Position numbers and translations under genes: made by a program
Origin: JBFHER01 sp041584055
Lineage (GTDB): Bacteria > Bacteroidota > Bacteroidia > Bacteroidales > UBA5342
Direction of reading: 5' to 3'
DNA: 17,345 nucleotides
Assembly (NCBI GenBank): GCA_041584055.1
Contig: JBFHER010000056.1
Span: forward strand, 1-17,345
Shown here: positions 1-6,581 of the stretch, piece after piece
Position numbering within the stretch: position 1 is the first letter of the stretch
Layout: each line of letters opens with the position of its first letter
The notes under the pieces: model-generated
Told to the model about the DNA's origin: nothing
Databases searched by the model: none
What the model saw: only the letters and a program-made list of their open reading frames with translations

Positions 1-71
1 GCCAGTCATTTTAAGGTTATTTTAGAACTGTCTAAATGATCATTAAATGCCTTCATTTTAGCGGTCGTTTA
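1..71. other. Window edge, no gene identified
   Basis: This AT-rich stretch precedes the eno promoter. No reading frame of useful length crosses it. One + strand frame stays open from base 1 to a TGA at 37-39 (12 codons) and could be the tail of an upstream gene, but that is too short to support. A weak A/T hairpin (45-49 with 54-58) is not a convincing terminator. Confidence 0.4.
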
Positions 72-103
72 TTTGAGATATAACCCTGAATTAAGTACCT
101 TTG
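72..103 (+). promoter_or_regulatory. Bacteroidota-type promoter of eno
   Basis: A TTTG at 72-75 (-33 element) and an exact TAnnTTTG match, TACCTTTG, at 96-103 (-7 element) are separated by 20 bases. This is the arrangement known for primary-sigma promoters of Bacteroidota. Transcription would begin a few bases downstream, leaving a leader of about 60 bases before the eno ATG. A second, weaker -7-like match (TATACTTG, 128-135) lies nearer the gene but has no well-spaced -33 partner. Start sites are inferred, not observed. Confidence 0.65.
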
Positions 104-169
104 AGGCGCCTAAAAAAAGAGGCAGATTATACTTGAATAATTCATGTTTTATTAAATAAATTTACAATC

Positions 170-1456
170 ATGTCAGAAATCGTAAGCGTTCTTGCTCGTG
201 AGATTATTGATTCTCGTGGTAACCCAACCCTTGAAGTTGATGTAACAACTGAAAGTGGTGCTTTTGGTCGTGCTGCTGTTCCTTCAGGTGCATCTACAGG
301 TGTTAATGAAGCACTTGAGCTGCGTGACGGAGATAAGAGCCGTTACCTGGGAAAAGGTGTTTTAAAAGCTGTTGAAAATGTAAACACAAAAATTGCTGAA
401 GAAATTATCGGAATGGATGTAACCTCACAGGTTGCAATCGATAAAGCAATGTTGGCCCTCGATGGTACAAAAACAAAAAGTAATCTGGGAGCAAATGCAA
501 TGTTGGGTGTTTCTTTAGCTTGTGCTAAAGCTGCGGCTGACTTACTAGGTATGCCTTTATACCGTTACATTGGTGGTTCTAATACCTGTGTATTGCCGGT
601 GCCAATGATGAATATCATCAACGGTGGATCACACTCAGATGCTCCAATTGCATTTCAGGAATTCATGATCCGTCCGGTTGGAGCTCCAACTTTCAAAGAA
701 GGATTGCGCATGGGGGCTGAAGTATTTCATGCTTTAAAATCAATCCTGCACGATAAAGGTTTAAGTACTGCTGTTGGTGATGAGGGTGGATTTGCGCCTA
801 ACTTGTCTGGTGGAACAGAAGAAGCATTGGATAGCATTATCGCTGCAATTAAAAAAGCTGGCTACGAACCAAAGAAAGACGTAACCATTGCTCTTGACTG
901 CGCTGCTTCTGAATTTTTCTCCAATGGCGTATACGATTATACAAAATTTGAAGGACCTTCAGGTGCAAAACGCTCACAGGCAGAACAGGCCGATTATATG
1001 GCTGAGCTGATTTCAAAATACCCAATCGATTCGATCGAAGACGGTATGGACGAAAATGACTGGGATGGTTGGAAAATCTTAACAGACAAGATCGGAGATA
1101 AATGTCAGTTGGTAGGTGACGATTTATTCGTGACAAACGTTGATTTCCTGAAAAAAGGTATTGAAACCGGATGTGCTAACTCTATCCTGATCAAAGTTAA
1201 TCAGATTGGTACTTTGACTGAAACGTTGGATGCAATTGAAATGGCGCACCGTGCTGGTTATACTTCAGTTACTTCACATCGTTCAGGTGAGACTGAAGAT
1301 TCAACAATTGCTGACATCGCTGTTGCGACTAACAGTGGACAAATCAAAACCGGTTCAATGAGCCGTTCAGACCGTATGGCTAAATACAACCAGTTACTTC
1401 GTATTGAAGAGGAATTGGGTGCTACAGCGATCTATGGTTATAAAAAAGTAAAGTAA
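170..1456 (+). CDS. eno: Enolase (phosphopyruvate hydratase)
   Basis: Cytoplasmic glycolytic enzyme that interconverts 2-phosphoglycerate and phosphoenolpyruvate with Mg2+ (EC 4.2.1.11). The 428-aa length is normal for bacterial enolases. Visible landmarks are the N-terminal REIIDSRGNPTLEV segment (10-23), the SGAST loop (39-43), substrate-loop H155, the GDEGG motif with proton-donor-type E205, metal ligands D243, E290 and D317, the signature ILIKVNQIGTLTET (339-352) with catalytic K342, and SHRSGETED (369-377) followed by K393. The ATG is the first in frame, and the N-terminus aligns with the family start. There is no Shine-Dalgarno site, which is usual in Bacteroidota. The gene is bracketed by its own promoter and terminator, so it is probably monocistronic. 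All key residues are present and nothing looks degraded. Confidence 0.98.
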   Translation: MSEIVSVLAREIIDSRGNPTLEVDVTTESGAFGRAAVPSGASTGVNEALELRDGDKSRYLGKGVLKAVENVNTKIAEEIIGMDVTSQVAIDKAMLALDGTKTKSNLGANAMLGVSLACAKAAADLLGMPLYRYIGGSNTCVLPVPMMNIINGGSHSDAPIAFQEFMIRPVGAPTFKEGLRMGAEVFHALKSILHDKGLSTAVGDEGGFAPNLSGGTEEALDSIIAAIKKAGYEPKKDVTIALDCAASEFFSNGVYDYTKFEGPSGAKRSQAEQADYMAELISKYPIDSIEDGMDENDWDGWKILTDKIGDKCQLVGDDLFVTNVDFLKKGIETGCANSILIKVNQIGTLTETLDAIEMAHRAGYTSVTSHRSGETEDSTIADIAVATNSGQIKTGSMSRSDRMAKYNQLLRIEEELGATAIYGYKKVK

Positions 1457-1479
1457 TACGTACTGCTTTATATATTATT

Positions 1480-1511
1480 AAGCCGCTCACCTAAGGTGAA
1501 GCGGCTTTTTT
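1480..1511 (+). terminator. Intrinsic terminator of eno
   Basis: A strong hairpin begins 23 bases after the eno stop. An outer GC-rich arm (AAGCCGCT, 1480-1487) pairs with AGCGGCTT (1500-1507). An inner CACC/GGTG stem (1488-1491 with 1495-1498) closes on a TAA loop, with one bulged A at 1499. Six T residues follow (1506-1511). It is a textbook rho-independent terminator separating eno from manC. Confidence 0.9.
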
Positions 1512-1523
1512 ATTGTTCTCACC

Positions 1524-1554
1524 TTTGATTTCGCTCTTGTTTTTTGTTAATTTG
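1524..1554 (+). promoter_or_regulatory. Bacteroidota-type promoter of manC
   Basis: TTTG at 1524-1527 and TTAATTTG at 1547-1554 (7 of 8 positions of TAnnTTTG) are separated by 19 bases, immediately after the eno terminator. The predicted transcript starts around 1560. It would therefore exclude the in-frame ATG at 1513 and support the manC start at 1576 with a very short leader of about 15 bases. Confidence 0.6.
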
Positions 1555-1575
1555 AGGAAACTAAATTTTCATAAA

Positions 1576-2661
1576 ATGAGTAATAACTATTGTGTTATAA
1601 TGGCCGGAGGAATTGGGAGCCGTTTCTGGCCTTTGAGTACGACCCGCAAACCAAAACAGTTTCTCGATATTCTCGGCATCGGCAGAACCTTGATCCAACA
1701 AACATTTGATCGTTTTAATAAAATTATACCAGCAGAAAATATATACATTGTCACAAATGAACTGTACAAGGATATCATCCTTGAACAATTGCCGGAATTA
1801 AAGGATGATCAGGTCTTGTTGGAGCCTGCAATGCGAAATACTGCACCATGCATTGCCTATGCAACCTATAAGATAATGTCTAAAAATCCTGCTGCCAATT
1901 TTGTGGTGGCCCCTTCCGACCATTTAATATTAAAGGAAGATGCCTTTTTAGCAACAATTAAAAAAGGGCTTGATTTTACAGAAAACAGCAATAATCTAAT
2001 GACCCTTGGAATTAAGCCCTCACGTCCTGAAACAGGGTATGGTTACATTCAGATAAATGAAGCCGATAATGCCGAGTCTGGTGTGATCAGTAAGGTTAAA
2101 ACCTTTACAGAGAAGCCAAATTTAGAACTTGCTAATATCTTTTTCGAGAGCGGGGAGTTTCTTTGGAACTCAGGAATTTTCATTTGGAAAGGCGATACAA
2201 TTAAAGAGGCTTTTCAATCATTTGAACTGGAGATTGATACTACCTTTTCAAAAGGAACACCGCTCTACTACACCGAAAAAGAAGCAGATTTCGTTTCTGA
2301 AGTCTATCCATCCTGTAAAAATATTTCCATCGATTACGGTATCATGGAAAAAGCAAAGAATGTACATGTAATGGCTGCGGATGTAGGTTGGTCGGATATT
2401 GGTACCTGGGGCTCGCTTCATGAACACCTTGAAAGAGACGGTGACGGAAATGGATTGACCCATGCAAACACCCTGATGTATGATGCACAAGATAATATTG
2501 TGAACGTTCAGGAAGGAAAGGTCGCAGTAATTCAGGGACTGGAAGGGTACATTGTCGTGGATACGGAAAATGCATTGCTCATATGCAAAAAAGAAGAAGA
2601 ACAACGAATTAAACAGTTTGTAAATGATATTAAATTAGGACACGGAGAGGATTTTGTTTAA
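1576..2661 (+). CDS. manC: Mannose-1-phosphate guanylyltransferase (GDP-mannose synthesis)
   Basis: Makes GDP-mannose from mannose-1-phosphate and GTP (EC 2.7.7.13), the donor for mannosylated and fucosylated surface glycans. From the chosen ATG it is 361 aa. The nucleotidyltransferase signature MAGGIGSRFWPL is at 9-20, followed by RKPKQFLDI (24-32) with the nucleotide-binding lysines. APSDH (112-116) carries the metal-binding aspartate. YGYIQI (155-160), TEKP (178-181), WNSGIF (197-202), IDYGIME (252-258) and GWSDIGTW (271-278) are family motifs. It lacks the C-terminal phosphomannose-isomerase domain of bifunctional ~480-aa ManC/AlgA proteins, so it is the short monofunctional type. The frame is open back to an ATG at 1513, but that ATG lies upstream of the predicted promoter, and the extra 21 residues precede the conserved N-terminus. 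Related NDP-sugar transferases are possible but less likely given the overall motif set. Confidence 0.93.
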   Translation: MSNNYCVIMAGGIGSRFWPLSTTRKPKQFLDILGIGRTLIQQTFDRFNKIIPAENIYIVTNELYKDIILEQLPELKDDQVLLEPAMRNTAPCIAYATYKIMSKNPAANFVVAPSDHLILKEDAFLATIKKGLDFTENSNNLMTLGIKPSRPETGYGYIQINEADNAESGVISKVKTFTEKPNLELANIFFESGEFLWNSGIFIWKGDTIKEAFQSFELEIDTTFSKGTPLYYTEKEADFVSEVYPSCKNISIDYGIMEKAKNVHVMAADVGWSDIGTWGSLHEHLERDGDGNGLTHANTLMYDAQDNIVNVQEGKVAVIQGLEGYIVVDTENALLICKKEEEQRIKQFVNDIKLGHGEDFV

Positions 2662-2678
2662 AATGAGATCCCCCAGAT

Positions 2679-2715
2679 AAACAAAAAAAGCTGCCTAATG
2701 GCAGCTTTTTTGTTT
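2679..2715. terminator. Bidirectional terminator between manC and the lipid operon
   Basis: A near-perfect inverted repeat lies between the convergent genes. The core AAAAAAGCTGCC (2684-2695) pairs with GGCAGCTTTTTT (2700-2711) around a TAAT loop. Beyond a one-base bulge the arms continue (AAAC with GTTT). The A-run on one side and T-run on the other give a U-tract on either strand. It therefore fits termination of manC (+), whose stop is 17 bases before it, and of the N-acyltransferase gene (-), whose stop is 16 bases away. Confidence 0.88.
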
Positions 2716-2730
2716 ATATAGAAAACGTGT

Positions 2731-3690
2731 CTATTTGAATTCGATGTTTTCGGTGGCACCGGATTGTTCAATAAAGGATTCGATGTGTCGCTTGCGTTTG
2801 TTGTCAAAGATATCGGCAATTGTAATCATGATGCCTGTTTCTTCAACATCTCCAAAAACATCATTTATTGCAGTGCCAAATGTTCTCATTGTGGGAGATA
2901 AATTCATATATGCATTCACAAGAGGTGGAACATTTACCCCTCTAGATCGGACTTCAGCATTTAATATCTTATAGTCTTCTTTGTAATCCTCACCTTTAAA
3001 GTAACTGTCAATTTGCTCTTGTGTAAAGATATTCTTGTGTGGTTTGTATGGACGAACCAAATTATCCGGGTCAGGAAAATACTTATTCATAAACGCCAAA
3101 ATGAGGAAGCGCGCTTCTTCATTGAAGTGAGGGTACATGGTTACTTTTCCGAAATAATACTTGCTCCCTTCATATTTGATGGCCAAAGCACCAAGCCCGT
3201 CCCAGAGGTTGTCAAGCGCAAAAAGCGCTTTAGCCCCGGCTTTTGAAGATTGATAGTCCGGTTGTACAAACGAACGCCCCAACTCAATGGTATAAGGGAT
3301 ATATTCCTTAATGAATTTTTCAGAAAAATCCAGCAAACGAGCGGTTGCAATCTGTAGTTTTCCATCTTCCCCAACAGGGATGTCGCTCCCGGCAAGAAAA
3401 CGATAACCACCCAGAATTTCTTCTGCATCCGGATCCCAAACTAAAAGTTGATTGTATGGTTTCTCTTGTGTGTCGTATTTGTCAATATCAATTTCCTTCC
3501 CTGTTCCTCCTCCTGAATCACGAAAGGAAACTTCCCGTAAACGCCCTATTTCACGCATGGTGTTTGGTGCATTGTGCGCGTTTATGACATATATCTTATT
3601 ATTTGCTTTGTTCGTGTCTCTTAATAATTTATCAGGTGTTAACTCTGATTTTATTAAAGAGCGTTCAACCTTCGCAACGATCTCTTCCAT
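2731..3690 (-). CDS. GNAT/hemolysin-family N-acyltransferase, probable amino-acid-lipid synthase subunit
   Basis: A 319-aa cytoplasmic protein of the acyltransferase family that includes OlsB-type ornithine N-acyltransferases and the GlsB protein of glycine-lipid synthesis in Bacteroides. It probably transfers a 3-hydroxy-acyl chain from acyl-ACP to an amino-acid amine. Visible are REVSFRDSGGGTG (52-64), the GNAT-core-like LGGYRF (93-98), ELGRSFVQPDYQ (136-147), the segment YYFGKVTMYPHFN (178-190), and the C-terminal block PPLVNAYMNLSPTM (255-268) with FGDVEETGIMI (279-289). The ATG lies 11 bases after the stop of the PlsC-like gene, so the two are co-transcribed. In characterised systems the second enzyme adds the O-linked acyl chain, which fits the neighbour. 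The amino-acid substrate cannot be read from sequence. I recognise the family firmly; the gls/ols assignment is inferred. Confidence 0.82.
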   Translation of the reverse strand: MEEIVAKVERSLIKSELTPDKLLRDTNKANNKIYVINAHNAPNTMREIGRLREVSFRDSGGGTGKEIDIDKYDTQEKPYNQLLVWDPDAEEILGGYRFLAGSDIPVGEDGKLQIATARLLDFSEKFIKEYIPYTIELGRSFVQPDYQSSKAGAKALFALDNLWDGLGALAIKYEGSKYYFGKVTMYPHFNEEARFLILAFMNKYFPDPDNLVRPYKPHKNIFTQEQIDSYFKGEDYKEDYKILNAEVRSRGVNVPPLVNAYMNLSPTMRTFGTAINDVFGDVEETGIMITIADIFDNKRKRHIESFIEQSGATENIEFK

Positions 3691-3701
3691 TGTCTTACTG
3701 T

Positions 3702-4520
3702 TTATGCTAATTTATATACTTCCTGTTTAATTACTTCTGCCCATTCTATAGCACTTTTTGAACGATCAATAGAGGTGTGTGAAATTGGCTTTCCAAATGT
3801 TAAAGTTAAGGTTTTGTTCCGTAGCTTGAACATCTCATTAGGCAAAAATAACATTTCAATGTTTGTTTTTATGCGAAAAATCCCTCTCAAATAGGCCAGA
3901 TTGTAAAAAAAGTTCGAAATGCGGCCATCAATGTACAGGGGAATAATGTCCCGCTTGTTTTGAACTGACTTGGTGATAAAGCTCTTCTTCCATTCTAAAT
4001 CAACCACTTTCCCTTTTATTCTGCGAGAGACCAATCCGGCAGGAAAAATGAAAATCTGACTGTTCGATTTATACATGTTATTGATCATGAGTGTAGACTC
4101 TTTTGCTTGATTCCCATGTTTGTTGATGGGTAGAAAAAATGGGTGAAGATTGGTAATGTTCATCAACAAATCATTTGCAAGTACTTTAATGTCACCATTA
4201 TACTTGTTCCCAAGAAAGCGAATGACAGACAATCCATCCAGGCCTCCAATGGGGTGGTTTGAAGCAAAAGTGAACAAACCTTTATCGGGTATGTTTTCGG
4301 CACCACGCACTTCTATTTTCAATCCAAGATAATCAATTGCAGCATCCACAAAATCCATCCCAACCTTAGAGCCATGCTTAGATAAGAAATCATTGATTTC
4401 ATCTTCATGAACAATTCGCTTGATAAATTTTATGATGAATCCTGGCAGTTGTCTTGAAGTGCTTTTTCGTTTGCCGTTGATCGCTTTCTCAAGATCTATT
4501 CTTAGTGGTTCAGTCCCCAT
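3702..4520 (-). CDS. PlsC-like (1-acylglycerol-3-phosphate type) O-acyltransferase, probable amino-acid-lipid synthase subunit
   Basis: From the ATG at 4520 this is 272 aa. It resembles the acyltransferase partner (GlsA/OlsA type, hemolysin-associated subfamily) that adds the second, ester-linked acyl chain to an N-acylated amino acid. The active-site block reads SNHPIGGLDG (87-96), so H89 and D95 are separated by five residues rather than the classical four of NHxxxxD. The second block is IFIFPAGLVSRR (156-167), replacing the usual FPEGTRS. No clear transmembrane helix or signal peptide is seen, so peripheral binding to the inner membrane is likely. A longer reading starts at a TTG at 4556, but that codon lies inside an exact TAnnTTTG promoter element (4561-4554), so the ATG is preferred. 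It is the first gene of a two-gene operon with the N-acyltransferase. General lysophospholipid acyltransferase activity is an alternative. Confidence 0.8.
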   Translation of the reverse strand: MGTEPLRIDLEKAINGKRKSTSRQLPGFIIKFIKRIVHEDEINDFLSKHGSKVGMDFVDAAIDYLGLKIEVRGAENIPDKGLFTFASNHPIGGLDGLSVIRFLGNKYNGDIKVLANDLLMNITNLHPFFLPINKHGNQAKESTLMINNMYKSNSQIFIFPAGLVSRRIKGKVVDLEWKKSFITKSVQNKRDIIPLYIDGRISNFFYNLAYLRGIFRIKTNIEMLFLPNEMFKLRNKTLTLTFGKPISHTSIDRSKSAIEWAEVIKQEVYKLA

Positions 4521-4553
4521 GAATCCCTGTTTGCTTTTCAAAAAATCTAAGCA

Positions 4554-4561
4554 CAAAGTTA
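4554..4561 (-). promoter_or_regulatory. Promoter -7 element of the lipid acyltransferase operon
   Basis: Read on the minus strand, TAACTTTG is an exact match to TAnnTTTG and ends 33 bases before the ATG at 4520. It predicts a transcript start near 4549 and a leader of roughly 28 bases. An A9 tract (4565-4573 on this strand) lies just upstream. No TTG/TTTG is found at the expected -33 distance, so the promoter is only half-supported. Confidence 0.5.
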
Positions 4562-4737
4562 GTATTTTTTTTTATCCGCCGATGGCTTTGCTGTGGCAGA
4601 TTTCAACTACCCTGTCTATTGTTTGCCTTGTGTTGGATATCTTGCATGCATTCACCGAAGTTATTTCCCTACTTGTATGTGGAGGCCTTTATATTCAAAT
4701 AAAAGTGGATAAAGTGTTTATACAATGTTAAAAAATG

Positions 4738-4762
4738 TGGGATAAAGTGGGGTAATGTGGGG
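4738..4762 (+). promoter_or_regulatory. MraZ operator: three TGGGN boxes at 10-bp period
   Basis: TGGGA (4738-4742), TGGGG (4748-4752) and TGGGG (4758-4762) are direct repeats separated by exactly 5 bases. The full units read GTGGGATAAA, GTGGGGTAAT and GTGGGGCAAA. In E. coli, MraZ binds three TGGGN repeats with 5-base spacers upstream of its own gene. The same geometry, 36 bases before a mraZ start, makes this a very likely autoregulatory site. A degenerate pair, AAAGTGGAT/AAAGTGTTT (4702-4719), lies upstream and could be auxiliary. Confidence 0.85.
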
Positions 4763-4764
4763 CA

Positions 4765-4780
4765 AAATTTTGTATTTTTA
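4765..4780 (+). promoter_or_regulatory. Candidate mraZ promoter -7 region
   Basis: Two overlapping-context candidates match 7 of 8 positions of TAnnTTTG: AAATTTTG (4765-4772) and TATTTTTA (4773-4780). Neither has a TTG/TTTG at the normal -33 distance. For both, that position falls inside or at the edge of the TGGGN boxes, so MraZ bound there would be expected to block polymerase. The exact start is unresolved. Confidence 0.35.
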
Positions 4781-4798
4781 CGAAAATAATTTGAAGCG

Positions 4799-5263
4799 AT
4801 GCCATTTGTTGGAGATCATAACGTGAAAGCTGACGCCAAAGGGCGGGTAGCTGTGCCATCTGCATTCAGAAAACAATTTGTTTCTGATGGCGCTGTGCGT
4901 TTTGTGATTCGAAAAGACATTTATCAGAATTGTTTGGTATTGTATCCCGAGGCGGAATGGAACCGGAAGGTGGATGAGCTAAGGAAACGGCTGAATGATT
5001 ACAACAGAGCACATAAGAAATTTAAAACTCAGTTTTTCAGAGGCACAGCAGAGCTTGAAATGGACGGGAATGGACGTGTGCTGCTGCCAAAAAGATTGAT
5101 GGACATGGTGGGGATATCAAAAGATATTGTGATGGTGGGTGTGGATCAGGAGATTCAGGTGTGGTGCCGAGAAGTTTATGACGGTGGAGGAATGGATGGC
5201 GATGAGTTTGGAGATTTAGCAGAAGAAATATTAGGAGATGTGGATTTTGGAGAAGGAGATTAG
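4799..5263 (+). CDS. mraZ: Transcriptional regulator MraZ
   Basis: DNA-binding regulator that heads the dcw cluster, 154 aa (E. coli MraZ is 152). It has two tandem AbrB/SpoVT-like half-domains, each with the conserved DxxGR core: DAKGRVAVP (12-20) and DGNGRVLLP (89-97). The N-terminal residues before the first motif match the family start. The last ~27 residues form an acidic, glycine-rich tail starting near 128, which is unlikely to contact DNA. MraZ proteins form ring oligomers that bind repeated operator half-sites, and a three-box array lies just upstream, so autoregulation of mraZ and rsmH is the natural inference. rsmH follows after 28 bases. Confidence 0.97.
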   Translation: MPFVGDHNVKADAKGRVAVPSAFRKQFVSDGAVRFVIRKDIYQNCLVLYPEAEWNRKVDELRKRLNDYNRAHKKFKTQFFRGTAELEMDGNGRVLLPKRLMDMVGISKDIVMVGVDQEIQVWCREVYDGGGMDGDEFGDLAEEILGDVDFGEGD

Positions 5264-5291
5264 AGAATAATAATTATAAAACAGCAGCCCC

Positions 5292-6191
5292 ATGGAAGTT
5301 TATCACAAACCGGTATTGTTGAAAGAGAGTCTCGAGGGATTGAAATTGAGTTCTGATAATGTGGTTTTGGATTTGACGTTTGGGGGAGGAGGGCATTCAA
5401 GAGAAATTTTAAAACGCCTTGATCAGGGACGATTGTTTGGCTTTGATCAGGATGTGGATGCCCAGGCTAATATTCCCGAGGATCACAAGTTTACCTTCGT
5501 GAATTCCAACTTTAAATTTTTAAAGCAGTTTGTGCGCTATTACAATGTGGATGGGGTGGATGCTGTTCTGGCAGATCTGGGTGTGTCTTCTCATCATTTC
5601 GACGCAGAGGGCAGAGGTTTCTCCTTTCGTTTGGATGAACCACTAGATATGCGGATGAATCAGAGTGCGGGAAGGAGCGCAGCAGAGGTTGTTGCGGAGG
5701 CCGAGGAATCTGAACTTGCAGATATCTTCTTTTATTTTGGAGAAATTAAGAATGCCCGAAAGTTGGCTTCTGAACTGGTGTTGGAAAGAGCGTCAGGTTC
5801 TGTTAGAACAACAGGTGATTTAAAGCGGGTTGCAGAGCGCTGTACGCCACCAAAGAATTTAAATAAATATCTGGCACAGACTTTTCAGGCTTTAAGAATA
5901 TTTGTGAACGATGAAATGGAAGCACTGCGCAGCATGTTGGAGCAGGTGCATGATGTGTTGAAGCCGGGTGGTCGTCTTGCTGTGATTACTTACCATTCAT
6001 TGGAGGATCGGATTGTGAAGAATTACTTCAGGGCAGGCAATTTTGAAGGGAAGGTTGAAAAGGATTTTTATGGCAATGTGAGCGCACCCTTTGTGCCTGT
6101 GAATAGAAAGGTGATTGTGCCGTCAGATGAGGAGATTCAGCAGAATGGCAGGGCAAGAAGTGCCAAACTAAGAATAGTTGAAAAGAAATAA
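5292..6191 (+). CDS. rsmH: 16S rRNA (cytosine(1402)-N(4))-methyltransferase RsmH
   Basis: SAM-dependent methyltransferase (formerly MraW) that N4-methylates C1402 in the decoding centre of 16S rRNA. The 299-aa length is close to the usual ~310. Landmarks are the N-terminal YHKPVLLKE (4-12), SAM-binding VLDLTFGGGGHS (25-36), FGFDQD (49-54), ADLGVSSHHFD (94-104), GRGFSF (107-112) with LDMRM (118-122), QTFQALRIFVNDE (196-208), and ITYHSLEDRIVKNYF (232-246) near the end. It is cytoplasmic, second in the cluster, and conserved there next to mraZ. There is no strong ribosome-binding site. Confidence 0.97.
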   Translation: MEVYHKPVLLKESLEGLKLSSDNVVLDLTFGGGGHSREILKRLDQGRLFGFDQDVDAQANIPEDHKFTFVNSNFKFLKQFVRYYNVDGVDAVLADLGVSSHHFDAEGRGFSFRLDEPLDMRMNQSAGRSAAEVVAEAEESELADIFFYFGEIKNARKLASELVLERASGSVRTTGDLKRVAERCTPPKNLNKYLAQTFQALRIFVNDEMEALRSMLEQVHDVLKPGGRLAVITYHSLEDRIVKNYFRAGNFEGKVEKDFYGNVSAPFVPVNRKVIVPSDEEIQQNGRARSAKLRIVEKK

Positions 6192-6206
6192 TACAGACCT
6201 TACGTT

Positions 6207-6581
6207 ATGGGGGTGAAAAAATTAGTGAATGGTTTTCGAAAGCAGGTTGGCGATGCGCCTGAGTTTAGGGGGAATGTTATACGTGACATCGTAGATGGAA
6301 ATATAACCCGGGAGTGGGTGACGCGAAATTTATTCTACATCTTTTTTGTGGTGATTCTCATCTTTTTCTACATCGGGAATCGTTACAGCTCAGAAAAGAC
6401 CATCAGTGAAATTGCAACCCTGGAGAAAGAGTTAAAGGAATTGCGTTTTGAGGCGATTACAACTGCATCAGAGTTAATGAGCATGAGTCGTTTGTCAGGT
6501 GTTTCGGAAATGGTGAAGCAAAAAGGGATTGATTTGGAACAATCCATGGAGCCACCCAAAAAATTGGAGGTTAATCGATAG
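6207..6581 (+). CDS. ftsL: FtsL-type divisome protein
   Basis: A 124-aa bitopic inner-membrane protein in the position of ftsL, between rsmH and ftsI. It has a basic cytoplasmic segment of about 40 residues, one strong transmembrane helix (about 42-59, LFYIFFVVILIFFYIGN), and a periplasmic heptad-rich coiled coil (about 60-95). The end, SRLSGVSEMVKQKGIDL (94-110), resembles the short conserved motif of Bacteroidota FtsL proteins. FtsL joins the FtsQ-FtsB-FtsL subcomplex, which activates septal FtsW-FtsI synthesis. Sequence identity in this family is low, so the call rests on topology, size and location. The longer N-terminal cytoplasmic part than in E. coli looks lineage-typical. Its TAG stop abuts the ftsI ATG with no gap. 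Confidence 0.85.
   Translation: MGVKKLVNGFRKQVGDAPEFRGNVIRDIVDGNITREWVTRNLFYIFFVVILIFFYIGNRYSSEKTISEIATLEKELKELRFEAITTASELMSMSRLSGVSEMVKQKGIDLEQSMEPPKKLEVNR

Larger units (their letters stand above)
4521..4798. other. Divergent regulatory region between the lipid operon and mraZ
   Basis: This 278-base stretch has no supportable gene. On the left (4554-4561) is the minus-strand promoter element. The middle (about 4575-4700) has no motif I can name beyond small palindromes such as TGCATGCA (4643-4650) and AGGCCT (4683-4688). On the right are AAAGTG-type repeats (4701-4719) and the three TGGGN boxes (4738-4762) preceding mraZ. A + strand reading frame covers part of it but runs antisense through the acyltransferase start and resembles no protein family. 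Confidence 0.7.

Noticed and set aside
1..39. Possible C-terminal tail of an upstream + strand gene (12 open codons to TGA), or a minus-strand start at 9-7
   Set aside because: Both are too short at the window edge to distinguish from chance.
44..60. Small A/T hairpin followed by a few Ts upstream of the eno promoter
   Set aside because: The stem is only five pairs with a single G-C, so it is too weak to call a terminator.
1513..1575. 21-residue N-terminal extension of manC from an ATG at 1513
   Set aside because: The ATG lies upstream of the predicted promoter -33 element and within three bases of the eno terminator. The conserved nucleotidyltransferase start fits the ATG at 1576.
4704..4712. 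DnaA-box-like sequence AGTGGATAA (8 of 9 to the reverse complement of the consensus)
   Set aside because: A single near-match in an AT-rich regulatory region is expected by chance. No cluster of boxes or dnaA/dnaN neighbours is present, and it is better explained as part of the AAAGTG repeats.
4420..4731. 103-codon + strand frame spanning the lipid operon start and the mraZ upstream region
   Set aside because: Its first part is antisense to the acyltransferase N-terminus, and its end runs through the AAAGTG repeats before mraZ. No protein-like motif is visible. The hydrophobic tail reflects T-rich DNA.
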